A stretch of DNA of 25,070 nucleotides from positions 1 through 25,070 of IMG/VR virus record IMGVR_UViG_3300042946_000717; one strand, 5' to 3'. A model generated the notes under the pieces. The model did no database searches, had not been told where the DNA came from, and worked only from the letters and a program-made list of their open reading frames with translations. Of the stretch, positions 1 through 7,710 are shown one piece after another. Origin of the DNA: a virus. The first letter of the stretch is position 1, and each line of letters opens with the position of its first letter. A program made the position numbers and the translations under genes.

Positions 1-223
1 TAACCAAAGGCGTAACAGGTGCTGTACCTATTTCTGGCCTAGCTGCTTGTCCGGGAACCTTATAAGGAATAGGGTTTGCTTTTTGTTGTGATCTTGCTTG
101 GCCTTGCTGACGAGGCTTATTAAACAAGTTTTGCTTAATAGAACTTTTAGTCATACCAGTACCTTTGGCTGCACCCATGCCGTTCATGCGCTGCGCTACT
201 GATGGTATTTCATTTGTTGGCAT
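1..223 (-). CDS. Paralogue A' of tandem small-protein array (partial, C-terminus off window)
   Basis: The start codon is at 223-221, behind an AAGGA ribosome site. 74 codons are visible before the left edge. The first roughly 60 residues are nearly identical to the protein at 784-1443 (start MPTNEIPSVAQRMNGMGAAK), then diverge after YKVPGQAA. It is the fourth member seen of an alternating A/B gene array downstream of the portal. All members share a module of the form PSVxQRM-MGxA-KG-K-I-L, ending in YxVPGQ. It is rich in Gln, Pro and Ala, with no enzymatic motif, signal peptide or membrane segment. Function is unknown; a minor virion protein is plausible from its position only. Confidence 0.7.
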   Translation of the reverse strand, partial: MPTNEIPSVAQRMNGMGAAKGTGMTKSSIKQNLFNKPRQQGQARSQQKANPIPYKVPGQAARPEIGTAPVTPLV

Positions 224-292
224 TTTAAAATCCTTAATTAACGAAGCTCATTTGTACTAAGTTTGTTTGGCATAGGCACTGGAGTTTTTGCA
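42..292. repeat. Direct repeat copy 1 (A' 5' end plus B' 3' end)
   Basis: This ~251-bp stretch is repeated at 1262-1512, offset by exactly 1220 bp. I count about 4 mismatches by eye. It covers the 5' part of an A gene, the A/B junction (CGTTAATTAAGGA: stop codon and ribosome site) and the 3' end of a B gene. The intervening gene centres are not conserved. Confidence 0.9.
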
Positions 293-768
293 CCACCAGC
301 ATATTGATTACGGGGCATGTTAAAAGCCAAGTCATTTTCTGGACCACTTAACCGATTTACTAAAGGCGAAGCTGGTTGCTGCCCCGGTACTTGGTACTTG
401 CTAAGCTGCTTTGAATTAATCTTACCTTTATTTACACCCTTTTGAACAGCTTGGCCCATCCTCGACATGCGCTGTTCTACCGTTGGGACTGTAGCTTGAC
501 CTCCTGATAAATTAGGTGCTGCAGGAGTAGTTGTTTTTTTAGGTAGTGGCCTATCAAAAAAACCACCGCCAACCATATTAGCGTACTTTATATACACAGG
601 ATTTTTCATTCCGGTAGCACCACCGTACCTAGTATATTTCCAAGCTTGGCTTCCATCACCCGGATCTACATATCCGGGTGTTGCATCAAGACCAAGCATT
701 CCCGGATGACCTCCATGTGGAGCCCATACCTTGTTAAATTCATCCTGTGTAATATAAGTGTTAGCCAT
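238..768 (-). CDS. Paralogue B' of tandem small-protein array, unknown function
   Basis: 176 aa, with start ATG preceded by AAGGAG at good spacing. The N-terminal half (Gly/Tyr/Asn-rich, about residues 1-85) is unique in the window. From about residue 86 it carries the shared module NLSGGQATVPTVEQRMSRMG, then KYQVPGQQPASPLVNRLSGPE and the common C-terminus KTPVPMPNKLSTNELR, matching the gene at 1458-2114. Variable N-terminus with conserved C-terminus is the reverse of the A genes, whose N-termini are conserved. It lies 15 bp from each neighbour in the same operon. No known domain is recognised; a structural or packaged-protein role is only an inference from context. Confidence 0.75.
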   Translation of the reverse strand: MANTYITQDEFNKVWAPHGGHPGMLGLDATPGYVDPGDGSQAWKYTRYGGATGMKNPVYIKYANMVGGGFFDRPLPKKTTTPAAPNLSGGQATVPTVEQRMSRMGQAVQKGVNKGKINSKQLSKYQVPGQQPASPLVNRLSGPENDLAFNMPRNQYAGGAKTPVPMPNKLSTNELR

Positions 769-783
769 TGTATAACTCCTTAA

Positions 784-1443
784 TTAACGATTTTGTGCTG
801 CGTAATTTACATAACCTTTATTTGGGTTAGGTTTATGTCGATCACCTACTGTTCCAGCTGCAAAATCTCTCATATACTTAGCATTTCCTGCTGCTATTTC
901 TTCAGGTGTTGGTGGTTTATAGTCTTTGTTACTCATAAAACCTTTTAGTGTAGTCATGCCAAACATTCCGTTAGGCATTCCGTCTTCAGTGTACAAATTT
1001 GTTTGAGGCTTTGTATTAAATCCATCCCACATAGGCACTGCACTTTGCTCGTATTTTGCTTGATTTTCAGGTGTCATTCTAAATCCACCCGGCTTAGGAT
1101 TATATTTATACTTAAACCTTTCATCTGGCATTTTTTGTGGAATTGGATATCCATTTGCATCATATTTGACTGGGCCCTCAGGACCAAAACCGGGTGCATA
1201 TCCAGCTGATGGTCCTGTAGGGGCAGGTGCAGGTGCTCCCAAAGGTGCTGTTAATGGTTGCGCTGCTTGTCCGGGAACCTTATAAGGAATAGGGTTTGCT
1301 TTTTGTTGTGATCTTGCTTGGCCTTGCTGACGAGGCTTATTTAACAAGTTTTGCTTAATAGAACTTTTAGTAATACCAGTACCTTTGGCTGCACCCATGC
1401 CGTTCATGCGCTGTGCTACTGATGGTATTTCATTTGTTGGCAT
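784..1443 (-). CDS. Paralogue A of tandem small-protein array, unknown function
   Basis: 219 aa, starting at an ATG seven bases after AAGGA. Residues 1-60 (MPTNEIPSVAQRMNGMGAAK onward) are conserved with the partial gene at the left edge. The centre is Pro/Ala/Gly-rich, and the rest is Lys/Tyr/Pro/Asn-rich and probably extended or disordered. The module EIPSVAQRM...KG..KSSIKQNLL followed by YKVPGQ is a shorter relative of that in the B proteins, so A and B look like members of one family. The gene is co-transcribed with the portal. No catalytic or membrane signatures are visible. Function unknown. Confidence 0.75.
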   Translation of the reverse strand: MPTNEIPSVAQRMNGMGAAKGTGITKSSIKQNLLNKPRQQGQARSQQKANPIPYKVPGQAAQPLTAPLGAPAPAPTGPSAGYAPGFGPEGPVKYDANGYPIPQKMPDERFKYKYNPKPGGFRMTPENQAKYEQSAVPMWDGFNTKPQTNLYTEDGMPNGMFGMTTLKGFMSNKDYKPPTPEEIAAGNAKYMRDFAAGTVGDRHKPNPNKGYVNYAAQNR

Positions 1444-1512
1444 TTTAAAATCCTTAATTAACGAAGCTCATTTGTACTAAGTTTATTTGGCATAGGCACT
1501 GGAGTTTTTGCA
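1262..1512. repeat. Direct repeat copy 2 (A 5' end plus B 3' end)
   Basis: Second copy of the ~251-bp repeat at 42-292. It spans the N-terminal coding part of the A gene at 784-1443 and the C-terminal coding part of the B gene at 1458-2114. Its near-identity contrasts with the divergence on either side and points to recent duplication or gene conversion. Confidence 0.9.
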
Positions 1513-2114
1513 TTAGCATATTGATCTCGACCAGCATCTCCACGATACTGCTCATAGCCAATTCTTGTTGCAACCCCATTTGCATCAGGTACATTTTTGT
1601 TTGGCATTGGTCTGTAAAATTGATAATTGGGCTCTGGATTACCTAACTGATTAGCCAAAGGCGAAGTAGGTTGCTGCCCCGGAACTTGGTACTTGCCAAG
1701 TTGGTTAGAATTAATCTTACCTTTATTCACACCCTTCTGGACAGCTTGACCCATCCTCGACATCATGCGTTGCTGTACTGATGGAACTGATGCTTGACCG
1801 CCTGACAGGTTAGCTGCTTTTTTTGCAGCTTTTTCAGCGTCTGCAGCAGCTTTTGCAGCGTCTGCAGCAGCTTTACTTTTTTGGTTATTATCGTATTGTA
1901 GCTGTTGCGAATAAATTCTTTGCCTAGCAGCATTCATAGATTGCAGCAAAGTAGCTTGCAAATAATGTGGCATCGTAGAAAATTCGTTGTCAATATCATT
2001 AGTGTTCCAGTTATATTTCCATGAACCAGAATTAGGCTTAGACAGCCCATTAGCCATTGCCCATTGATCTTCTGCTGTTAAACTTGTAAACGCTCTACTT
2101 CCTTGTGGTGGCAT
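1458..2114 (-). CDS. Paralogue B of tandem small-protein array, unknown function
   Basis: 218 aa. It starts 3 bp after the portal stop, with AGGAGC overlapping the portal's last codons, so translation is probably coupled. The N-terminal ~85 residues are unique (Trp/Asn/Ser-rich). They are followed by an Ala/Lys-rich, probably helical stretch around residues 80-102, then the shared module NLSGGQASVPSVQQRMMSRM, KYQVPGQQPTSPLANQL and the common tail KTPVPMPNKLSTNELR. The protein begins MPPQGS, echoing the portal C-terminus (MMPPQGA). This may be chance, or a relic of sequence reuse at the junction. Function unknown. Confidence 0.75.
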   Translation of the reverse strand: MPPQGSRAFTSLTAEDQWAMANGLSKPNSGSWKYNWNTNDIDNEFSTMPHYLQATLLQSMNAARQRIYSQQLQYDNNQKSKAAADAAKAAADAEKAAKKAANLSGGQASVPSVQQRMMSRMGQAVQKGVNKGKINSNQLGKYQVPGQQPTSPLANQLGNPEPNYQFYRPMPNKNVPDANGVATRIGYEQYRGDAGRDQYANAKTPVPMPNKLSTNELR

Positions 2115-2117
2115 AGC

Positions 2118-4058
2118 TTAAGCTCCTTGTGGTGGCATCATTTCAGGTGGCACTCCTTCCGGTGGCATGCCTTCTGGTGGCATCATGCCCGGAGGAGGTG
2201 GAGGCGGTGGCTGAATCAGATACTTAGAAATATCAAGGTCCATCGTCTTAGCCCAATCCTGAAGAAGCGCATTGACTGCAGTAAAATCTCCAGTATTTTG
2301 TGCGAAGCTGGATAGACTAGGCAAGATATTTTGCATGGCAAGACCCATGTTATCTGCGTCACGCTGCTTGTTTGGCTTCATCGAACTGCCAGCAGCAACT
2401 CTGTATTCAAGGTTGTGCAAGATGTCATTTGGATCGCTAGATACAATAAGCTGATCCCATAGAAAAGCAATTGGCTTACCAACAACATTAACCACATCGT
2501 TACCAGTAAGATGCCAACGAACAGCAAGAGCTTCTTTCTTGGCAACATCTGTCATTGCGTCTTCAACTTTGTTCGCCATATCGTCAGGGCGAATTTTCGT
2601 TTGTTCCGTTTTACTCTGAGCTTCCGTGGCAGAACGGTATGATGCAGCCGATTCGCCATAAACCAACTCCGTGAGCCCTACACGCTTTTCAAAGTTTCTC
2701 TCAACGGCAGATAGAACCTGCCAGATGTCCGAATTAAATGGAGGATGCTGAAGGAATTGAACTACATCAGTAACAGTACCATGAGTTTCATCTATTTCTA
2801 AAAGCTCATAGTCTGTACCGTGAAGAATAGTAGACTTAATTTCTTCGCCAACTGATTTTTTAATTGCAAGAAAATCTCTGCACGAAACTCTAATTTTTCC
2901 AGCAATAAATGAATACACCCAGTTAATAAATTTAAGCTCACCAAGACCGGGTTTAAGATGCGACATAGGCCAAACTTTTCTTGGCCTTTCATGGAAAATA
3001 ATAGGAGTCATTGGCCAGCTGTCATCAGCCCAGAATGGAGTATCCCATTCTAACCTTCGCTTAATTTCTGCGTCATCCCCGCCATTTTGAATATCAGGAG
3101 GAAGGTTAAGCGGGTAATCTACTTTGTCGCATACAGCAAGATAAGCGTAATCACCGTACTCTTCTAGCGGTTCAAGATTTTCTTTTGGAACACCAGACAA
3201 ACGCCCACCAACACCAACCTTAGAGTAGACTTTCCAATAGACAAGAAGGTCATTTGTTTTACCTTGTTTACGCTTGTAATCTCCAGCAGTGCCTTCTCCC
3301 ATGAGATTACCTTGCTGGTTATATGATTCAAGATGGCCAGACAAAGTACCAGCAACTAGGCCAAAATCTCGTTCTACTTGCCACACAGGATCAACACAGC
3401 GTTTAGCTATCCATCCTGCTTCAGCAATTGTTTCCATATCAGGATCAATAACCAAATTGTCTACAGTGTCGTAGAAGCTACCAACAAATTTCTTTCCTGT
3501 TCCGGGAGATACATAGGGCCTTGTCCAAAGTACGCCCATGCCTTTAATTAACGCCTCATCAATCGCTCGTCTTGAATGATCTTTAAGGTTAAGTGCATCA
3601 GGGGTAAAATTTAAATAATTTTCAAGCAGAAGTGCTCTAGCTCCATCAAGCTTTGTCTGCTTAATGTTCATCTCTTGAAGTTGTTCAAACATTGGTCCAA
3701 ATTGCTGCGGATTAAAAGGAGCAAAAGCCCCTTCAGGAATATCCATAACAACTCTTGGATTTACTTTTCGATGTGGATTTCTTGAATAAAGTGCTGGCCC
3801 AAAGAGCTGGACCATTTCTGCAACTTTATTAACCGTCATAGCAAAGGTAGGTCTAGGGAAATCGTCTGCGCTTCCAGTAAAAGAAAGCCCTCCCCCTCCA
3901 CCCTTTTTGAGACCATACATAAAATCGTATGGGCCATCAAAGAACTGCATACAAGTTTCGGCATCCTTACCAAATTCATCCTGCTTAAAATCATAAGCAA
4001 GCTGAATTTTTTTCAACCATGCAGTAACTATAGGGGCTAAGAGGGAGTCTTCTTTCAT
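2118..4058 (-). CDS. Portal protein
   Basis: 646 aa. This is the probable dodecameric portal at the capsid vertex through which DNA is packaged and ejected. Supporting features are the length, the position two small genes after the large terminase, and typical portal-like regions: an N-terminal helical segment with TVNKVAEMVQLFGPALYSRN, a central mixed region with DNLVIDPD and many Trp, and a helical stretch VYGESAASYRSATEAQSKTE with Lys/Arg-Pro residues (KIRPDDMANKVEDAM) typical of the portal wing/stem. The C-terminus is a low-complexity Pro/Gly/Met/Glu tail (PPPPPPPGMMPPEGMPPEG) of about 30 residues, probably flexible. It starts 3 bp after the upstream gene's stop. The exact portal family cannot be fixed by eye. 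Confidence 0.8.
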   Translation of the reverse strand: MKEDSLLAPIVTAWLKKIQLAYDFKQDEFGKDAETCMQFFDGPYDFMYGLKKGGGGGLSFTGSADDFPRPTFAMTVNKVAEMVQLFGPALYSRNPHRKVNPRVVMDIPEGAFAPFNPQQFGPMFEQLQEMNIKQTKLDGARALLLENYLNFTPDALNLKDHSRRAIDEALIKGMGVLWTRPYVSPGTGKKFVGSFYDTVDNLVIDPDMETIAEAGWIAKRCVDPVWQVERDFGLVAGTLSGHLESYNQQGNLMGEGTAGDYKRKQGKTNDLLVYWKVYSKVGVGGRLSGVPKENLEPLEEYGDYAYLAVCDKVDYPLNLPPDIQNGGDDAEIKRRLEWDTPFWADDSWPMTPIIFHERPRKVWPMSHLKPGLGELKFINWVYSFIAGKIRVSCRDFLAIKKSVGEEIKSTILHGTDYELLEIDETHGTVTDVVQFLQHPPFNSDIWQVLSAVERNFEKRVGLTELVYGESAASYRSATEAQSKTEQTKIRPDDMANKVEDAMTDVAKKEALAVRWHLTGNDVVNVVGKPIAFLWDQLIVSSDPNDILHNLEYRVAAGSSMKPNKQRDADNMGLAMQNILPSLSSFAQNTGDFTAVNALLQDWAKTMDLDISKYLIQPPPPPPPGMMPPEGMPPEGVPPEMMPPQGA

Positions 4059-4061
4059 TTA

Positions 4062-4358
4062 TTATTTCGCAACAGCAAATGCGCCTTTTTGTTTTTGTTG
4101 TTGTTCAGTTATTCGCATAACCAAAGTCCAAGCTCCAGCTTCTCTGGCTTCAGGTATTTGTGTAGTAGGATCATCTAAATGTCTTACTCCATCCATACAC
4201 CGAATGGTTACGCTATCTTTTTCAAACACGCTGCAAGCAATAGTTTCTGCTCCAACATGAGTAACAACCGCTGGCCTTGGCGCAGTAGTCCTATCCGCTG
4301 CATGATACCAAAGCACCATATCACCAACAAAAATATTAGGCATAACAAACGAGGGCAT
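4062..4358 (-). CDS. Small structural-operon protein, unknown function
   Basis: About 99 aa, starting at ATG 4358 (MPSFVMPNIF) behind AAGGAG, 2 bp from the preceding gene's stop. An upstream in-frame start lies inside that gene and has no ribosome site. It contains GDMVLWYHAADRTTAPRPAV and VTHVGAETIACSVF, a beta-rich pattern that could be a small SH3- or Ig-like fold. The tail is Gln/Lys-rich. The place between terminase and portal suggests a packaging or head-completion accessory, but no family is recognised. Confidence 0.7.
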   Translation of the reverse strand: MPSFVMPNIFVGDMVLWYHAADRTTAPRPAVVTHVGAETIACSVFEKDSVTIRCMDGVRHLDDPTTQIPEAREAGAWTLVMRITEQQQKQKGAFAVAK

Positions 4359-4359
4359 A

Positions 4360-4698
4360 TCATTCTCCTTGAGCAATTTCTAGGGGCTTCACTGATTTAA
4401 GCCATCCGTCAAGATCAAACTTTTCTTCAGGCTCAATAACAGTGTTATAAAGTACCATAATCGCAGCTTCCCACGCAACTAAAGATTTCTCATTTGGCTC
4501 ACTATTACAAAGTTTTGCGATCTGGGAGGCTAAATCTTTTACCTTGCCATCTGGGTTGTTTAGTGCCCATTCGCCTATTGCTGTCCAAGAATTTTCATCA
4601 AGTTCTTCGTTTTTAGGCGAATAATCTAAAAACTGGCAAGCATCTTTAAAGCCTTCTTTGGCAATAGCTCCAATAATCATTGCGGAAGATCCACTCAT
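4360..4698 (-). CDS. Small structural-operon protein, unknown function
   Basis: About 112 aa. The chosen start is ATG 4698, with AAGGTG six bases upstream inside the end of the terminase gene. A GTG six bases earlier would sit on the ribosome site. The sequence looks helical and acidic (GAIAKEGFKDACQFLDYSPK, then KDLASQIAKLC). No enzymatic motif is visible. It begins within a few bases of the terminase stop, so it is probably translationally coupled. Function unknown. Confidence 0.7.
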   Translation of the reverse strand: MSGSSAMIIGAIAKEGFKDACQFLDYSPKNEELDENSWTAIGEWALNNPDGKVKDLASQIAKLCNSEPNEKSLVAWEAAIMVLYNTVIEPEEKFDLDGWLKSVKPLEIAQGE

Positions 4699-4700
4699 AA

Positions 4701-6695
4701 TCACACCTTTTCTTTACCGGGGCCAAGATTAATCATGCCCAAGCCCCCGTTTTGCTTGTTCATGCGCCTGACTTTCGCTTTCAAGGCTTTCAACACAGTA
4801 TCATCTTTTCTTTCCATAGTGTGCCTTTGCACATATTTTAAATTACTCATGGCCATGTATCTAAAACATGCCATAGCATGAACCCTACCTCTATCTTCTG
4901 GCTTATCGGTAACATAACCTCTTGGCTCTTTCTTGTATCTGTACCTTTCTATTTCCCACATAAAGTTAGGACATTGCGGAAATACTTTTAATTTAATTGA
5001 CCCGTCTTCTCTAACTTTTAGAAATGATCTTGCAGCTTCAATACCGCCCTGCACATCATCTGAGCCCCATTGAAAACCGCTGCCAGTAGAAGCAGAATAA
5101 ACTTTGTATTTACGCAACGCTCTTGAATACTGTTGTTCAACATTTAAACCACTACCAATATCAGATATTCTCCCACCATGCATATCTATTACAAACTTTT
5201 CAAACTGCTGACCTACGGATTTTTGAGCCATTCTTTGGCCAAACTGTTCAGCATCACAGTTGTAAATATAAAGCTCATCATATAGATAAATAGTATTCCC
5301 AAGCATAGGTGGAGGAATAGCAAAAAACAAAACGCAGCAAACCTGCCTACCGGGGTCAACAACAGCATACCTAGTCCACTCATTAGGTATCTGAAAAAAC
5401 TCGACTCCATGCATTGCTTTTGAAAACTCTGGAAATACCCTAAGACTATTGATTGCAAACTCGCCAGATATCCTAACTTTCCGTTCGTCTTCTGACATTC
5501 CTTCTGCAAATTCTTTTTTCTCTTTGTCACCGATGTGTGGGTTGTCATCCAAAATAATAACAAACTCGTCCACGGTTCTTTCATCTGGGGCATCTGGGTG
5601 CTTCTCTCTTTCTGTCAAAGCTCGTTCATGCAATTCAAGAAGTTTTTCCGTTCCAGTTTGAGGAGTAGCAGACCAGAACCCGCAACCTTTTCGATCCAAA
5701 ATACGAGCACTTAATTCTGGATGCCAATCAGGATCTACAATTTCCTCATCAAGCCAGAATATATCAATATCGCTACCTTGAGGTGGCTTACCTTCTGAAG
5801 AGTAAAAGCTTATTTCCCATCCGTTGTTTAGCACAACAAGTTTAGGAATATTCTTGGCCTTGTTTTCCCATGCTATCTTTTTGATTAGCCTTTTAGGAAT
5901 TAGCGGAGGTGATGGCTTAGTAAGGTGAAACCGATCAAGGTCTGACTTTTCCCAAGGTTTGTAAGTCCTCCATTGTTTGGTTTTTAAATCCCGTATAATT
6001 CTAAAAGCACCAGCTCTACCTAGCTTTCTCCACATTACATTACCAATATGATCAAGATTTCTACCTACGCAAAAAGCTCTGCCACCTTCTAGCGGATACT
6101 TTAAAAAAGGATCTACACCGCAAACAGCTCTAGACAATTCGACAGCTGCCACTGTAGTTTTACCTGATCGGTTTCCACCACGGACTAATCGGTGAGTGGC
6201 TTTAGACGAATGAAATGCTTGCTGGATTCCGGTAGGCTCATAGATCTTAAGAGCTTCCATCTTGCGTCTGGCAGCTTCGCCAAGAAGTTTCTTAAACCTA
6301 ATACTGTCTCTTTGCCCAAGTTCAGAGTAATCAAAAGTTTCTTTGCTTCTATCTTTAGAAGTTACTTGCTCGACCTTCTGTTCAATCGGTGGGTTTAAAT
6401 CAAAGTGTTTTTTAACAACAGCATCAAATTGTTTTTTAGCTACTTTAGGTTTTCGGCTTTGATCTAAGAGATGTGCAACGACAATTTTCTGAACAACATC
6501 GAGAGCCATGTCTTCTGACAGTTTATTGTCAGTCAGATTCAGCTCATCAATCAGGTTCTTTACTGATTGGAGGGTTAGTATCCCGTCTGGAAAATTCTCC
6601 TGCGAGCTCAGACCCGATGTCTTCCACCACCGCAGCGAGTTCATCACTGACTTTTCCAGCTGCGTCAGCTCTCTCTTTGGTTCTTGATCTTCCAT
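4701..6695 (-). CDS. terL: Terminase large subunit (packaging ATPase/nuclease)
   Basis: 664 aa. The motor that cuts concatemeric DNA and pumps it into the prohead at the portal. ATPase: Walker A GGNRSGKT at residues 173-180, Walker B IFWLDEE at about 312-318, coupling motif SAT at 342-344. RNase H-like nuclease: Asp447 in AVVDPG, Asp504 in FVIDMHG, and Asp601 with His606 in EDRGRVHAM. The ~150-residue N-terminal extension before the ATPase (Lys/Glu-rich, helical) is longer than in many TerL proteins. The start has AAGGAG upstream. Its 5' end overlaps the preceding gene by 149 bp in another frame. Confidence 0.93.
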   Translation of the reverse strand: MEDQEPKRELTQLEKSVMNSLRWWKTSGLSSQENFPDGILTLQSVKNLIDELNLTDNKLSEDMALDVVQKIVVAHLLDQSRKPKVAKKQFDAVVKKHFDLNPPIEQKVEQVTSKDRSKETFDYSELGQRDSIRFKKLLGEAARRKMEALKIYEPTGIQQAFHSSKATHRLVRGGNRSGKTTVAAVELSRAVCGVDPFLKYPLEGGRAFCVGRNLDHIGNVMWRKLGRAGAFRIIRDLKTKQWRTYKPWEKSDLDRFHLTKPSPPLIPKRLIKKIAWENKAKNIPKLVVLNNGWEISFYSSEGKPPQGSDIDIFWLDEEIVDPDWHPELSARILDRKGCGFWSATPQTGTEKLLELHERALTEREKHPDAPDERTVDEFVIILDDNPHIGDKEKKEFAEGMSEDERKVRISGEFAINSLRVFPEFSKAMHGVEFFQIPNEWTRYAVVDPGRQVCCVLFFAIPPPMLGNTIYLYDELYIYNCDAEQFGQRMAQKSVGQQFEKFVIDMHGGRISDIGSGLNVEQQYSRALRKYKVYSASTGSGFQWGSDDVQGGIEAARSFLKVREDGSIKLKVFPQCPNFMWEIERYRYKKEPRGYVTDKPEDRGRVHAMACFRYMAMSNLKYVQRHTMERKDDTVLKALKAKVRRMNKQNGGLGMINLGPGKEKV

Positions 6696-7017
6696 CTGAC
6701 TTCTCCTTGATTTGATTTACAACGCCGTCAATCTCTCTGTCAAGGTCTTCGTCAGTCATAAGACCAGTGTCATCTGGCTTTTCGTCAGACTCAGAAGCAA
6801 ACTTCCAAACTCTAGTAATGATATCTAATATTCTTTGTCGAACCAGAGATCCTTCACCAGCAGCAATCCATTCTTCAAAAAGCATCTCTGCTAATTTAGA
6901 AGGACCACCAACCACCCTTACGAAATTCTCAGCAAGCTCAGAAAGATGCGGTAGCTTCTTTCCGTCTTTCAGGTTACTGCGTAAGTTAGCTTCTGTTTTG
7001 TTTGAAGATGGAGGCAT
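6547..7017 (-). CDS. Candidate small terminase subunit
   Basis: About 156 aa from ATG 7017 (MPPSSNKTEAN), with AGGA upstream. A longer in-frame start exists but lacks a ribosome site. The middle (SELAENFVRVVGGPSKLAEM, then LVRQRILDIITRVWKFASES) is helical and could contain a DNA-binding helix pair. The C-terminal half is charged. Position immediately before the large terminase is the main argument for a DNA-recognition TerS role; no diagnostic motif is visible. The 149-bp out-of-frame overlap with the terminase gene is long for a phage. Confidence 0.5.
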   Translation of the reverse strand: MPPSSNKTEANLRSNLKDGKKLPHLSELAENFVRVVGGPSKLAEMLFEEWIAAGEGSLVRQRILDIITRVWKFASESDEKPDDTGLMTDEDLDREIDGVVNQIKEKSDGRSRTKERADAAGKVSDELAAVVEDIGSELAGEFSRRDTNPPISKEPD

Positions 7018-7074
7018 TTCTATCCTATGTAAAAAGCAAGGGTGCAACAAAAGCTACACCCTTACTAATCCATT

Positions 7075-7095
7075 CACTTAGGCATTGCCCAAGTG
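7075..7095 (-). other. Intergenic hairpin between decoration-like and small-terminase-like genes
   Basis: On the minus strand CACTTGGGC and GCCTAAGTG form a 9-bp stem (one G-U) with a 3-base loop. No T-run follows, so it is not a standard terminator. It may be a processing or stability hairpin separating capsid from packaging messages. A weaker GGGTGT/GCACCC hairpin lies just downstream. Confidence 0.4.
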
Positions 7096-7108
7096 TCTAA
7101 GCGAAGGC

Positions 7109-7672
7109 TTATCTGCCAATGAAAGCAGTAATATCGCCAGTGCTAGAAGTAGCAGCACCGGAGCAAGCCCTGCCTACTACAAACCCACCGGAAGGAAGGA
7201 CATTGGTTACAGCTTTGTTAACTAATGCACTGAGTACATCGTTAGCTGCAATCGTTACTGTCCAACCACCAGAAGCGGGTGAAATAAGCGCAGGACCGCC
7301 AACAACTACATAGAACAAGTCCCCAACTGGAACACCAGCTGCAGGGAGTTGTTCATCTACTGGGTAACCAACACCACCAGCTGTAACTGTTCCGGTAGCT
7401 TTAGTACCGTAGGTTCCAGCAGTAGTGGAAGTGGTAAATCCAGTGATAGTCTTTGGAAGAATAGCAGCAGATCCAGCGTTACGAACTACTCGACACCTGA
7501 CCTTGTGGCCAGAGCGAGCAATTTTGGTAGAACCAATGGTTGCTGTAACTAAGTCTTCAAATTCAAACTCTTGTCCTTCAAGGTTTGCGCCACCAAGATC
7601 GTTAGCGTCAATTGTAGCACCGCCGTAAAAGGTAGTACCACGCTCGAAGGGAGGGTTTTCATTTCTAGCCAT
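7109..7672 (-). CDS. Head decoration-like protein
   Basis: About 187 aa from ATG 7672 (MARNENPPFERGTT), with AGGAG upstream. It is rich in Gly, Ala, Thr and Val, and most of its length looks like beta strand (EFEFEDLVTATIGSTKIARS, GTVTAGGVGYPVDEQLPAAG). It lies directly after the major capsid gene, the usual place for a capsid decoration or stabilising protein. A head-fibre or neck protein is the alternative. Assignment rests on composition and synteny rather than a motif. Confidence 0.55.
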   Translation of the reverse strand: MARNENPPFERGTTFYGGATIDANDLGGANLEGQEFEFEDLVTATIGSTKIARSGHKVRCRVVRNAGSAAILPKTITGFTTSTTAGTYGTKATGTVTAGGVGYPVDEQLPAAGVPVGDLFYVVVGGPALISPASGGWTVTIAANDVLSALVNKAVTNVLPSGGFVVGRACSGAATSSTGDITAFIGR

Positions 7673-7710
7673 TATCAATTTCTCCTAAGTAAAAAAGTTC
7701 CTAATGAATG

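Noticed and set aside
2103-2315. Trp/His-rich plus-strand frame opposite the portal tail
   Set aside because: It is the antisense of the Pro/Gly/Met/Glu repeat of the portal and has no translation signals.
5213-5593. 126-codon minus-strand frame inside the large terminase
   Set aside because: It is an alternative frame of a gene whose ATPase and nuclease motifs are intact; no ribosome site.
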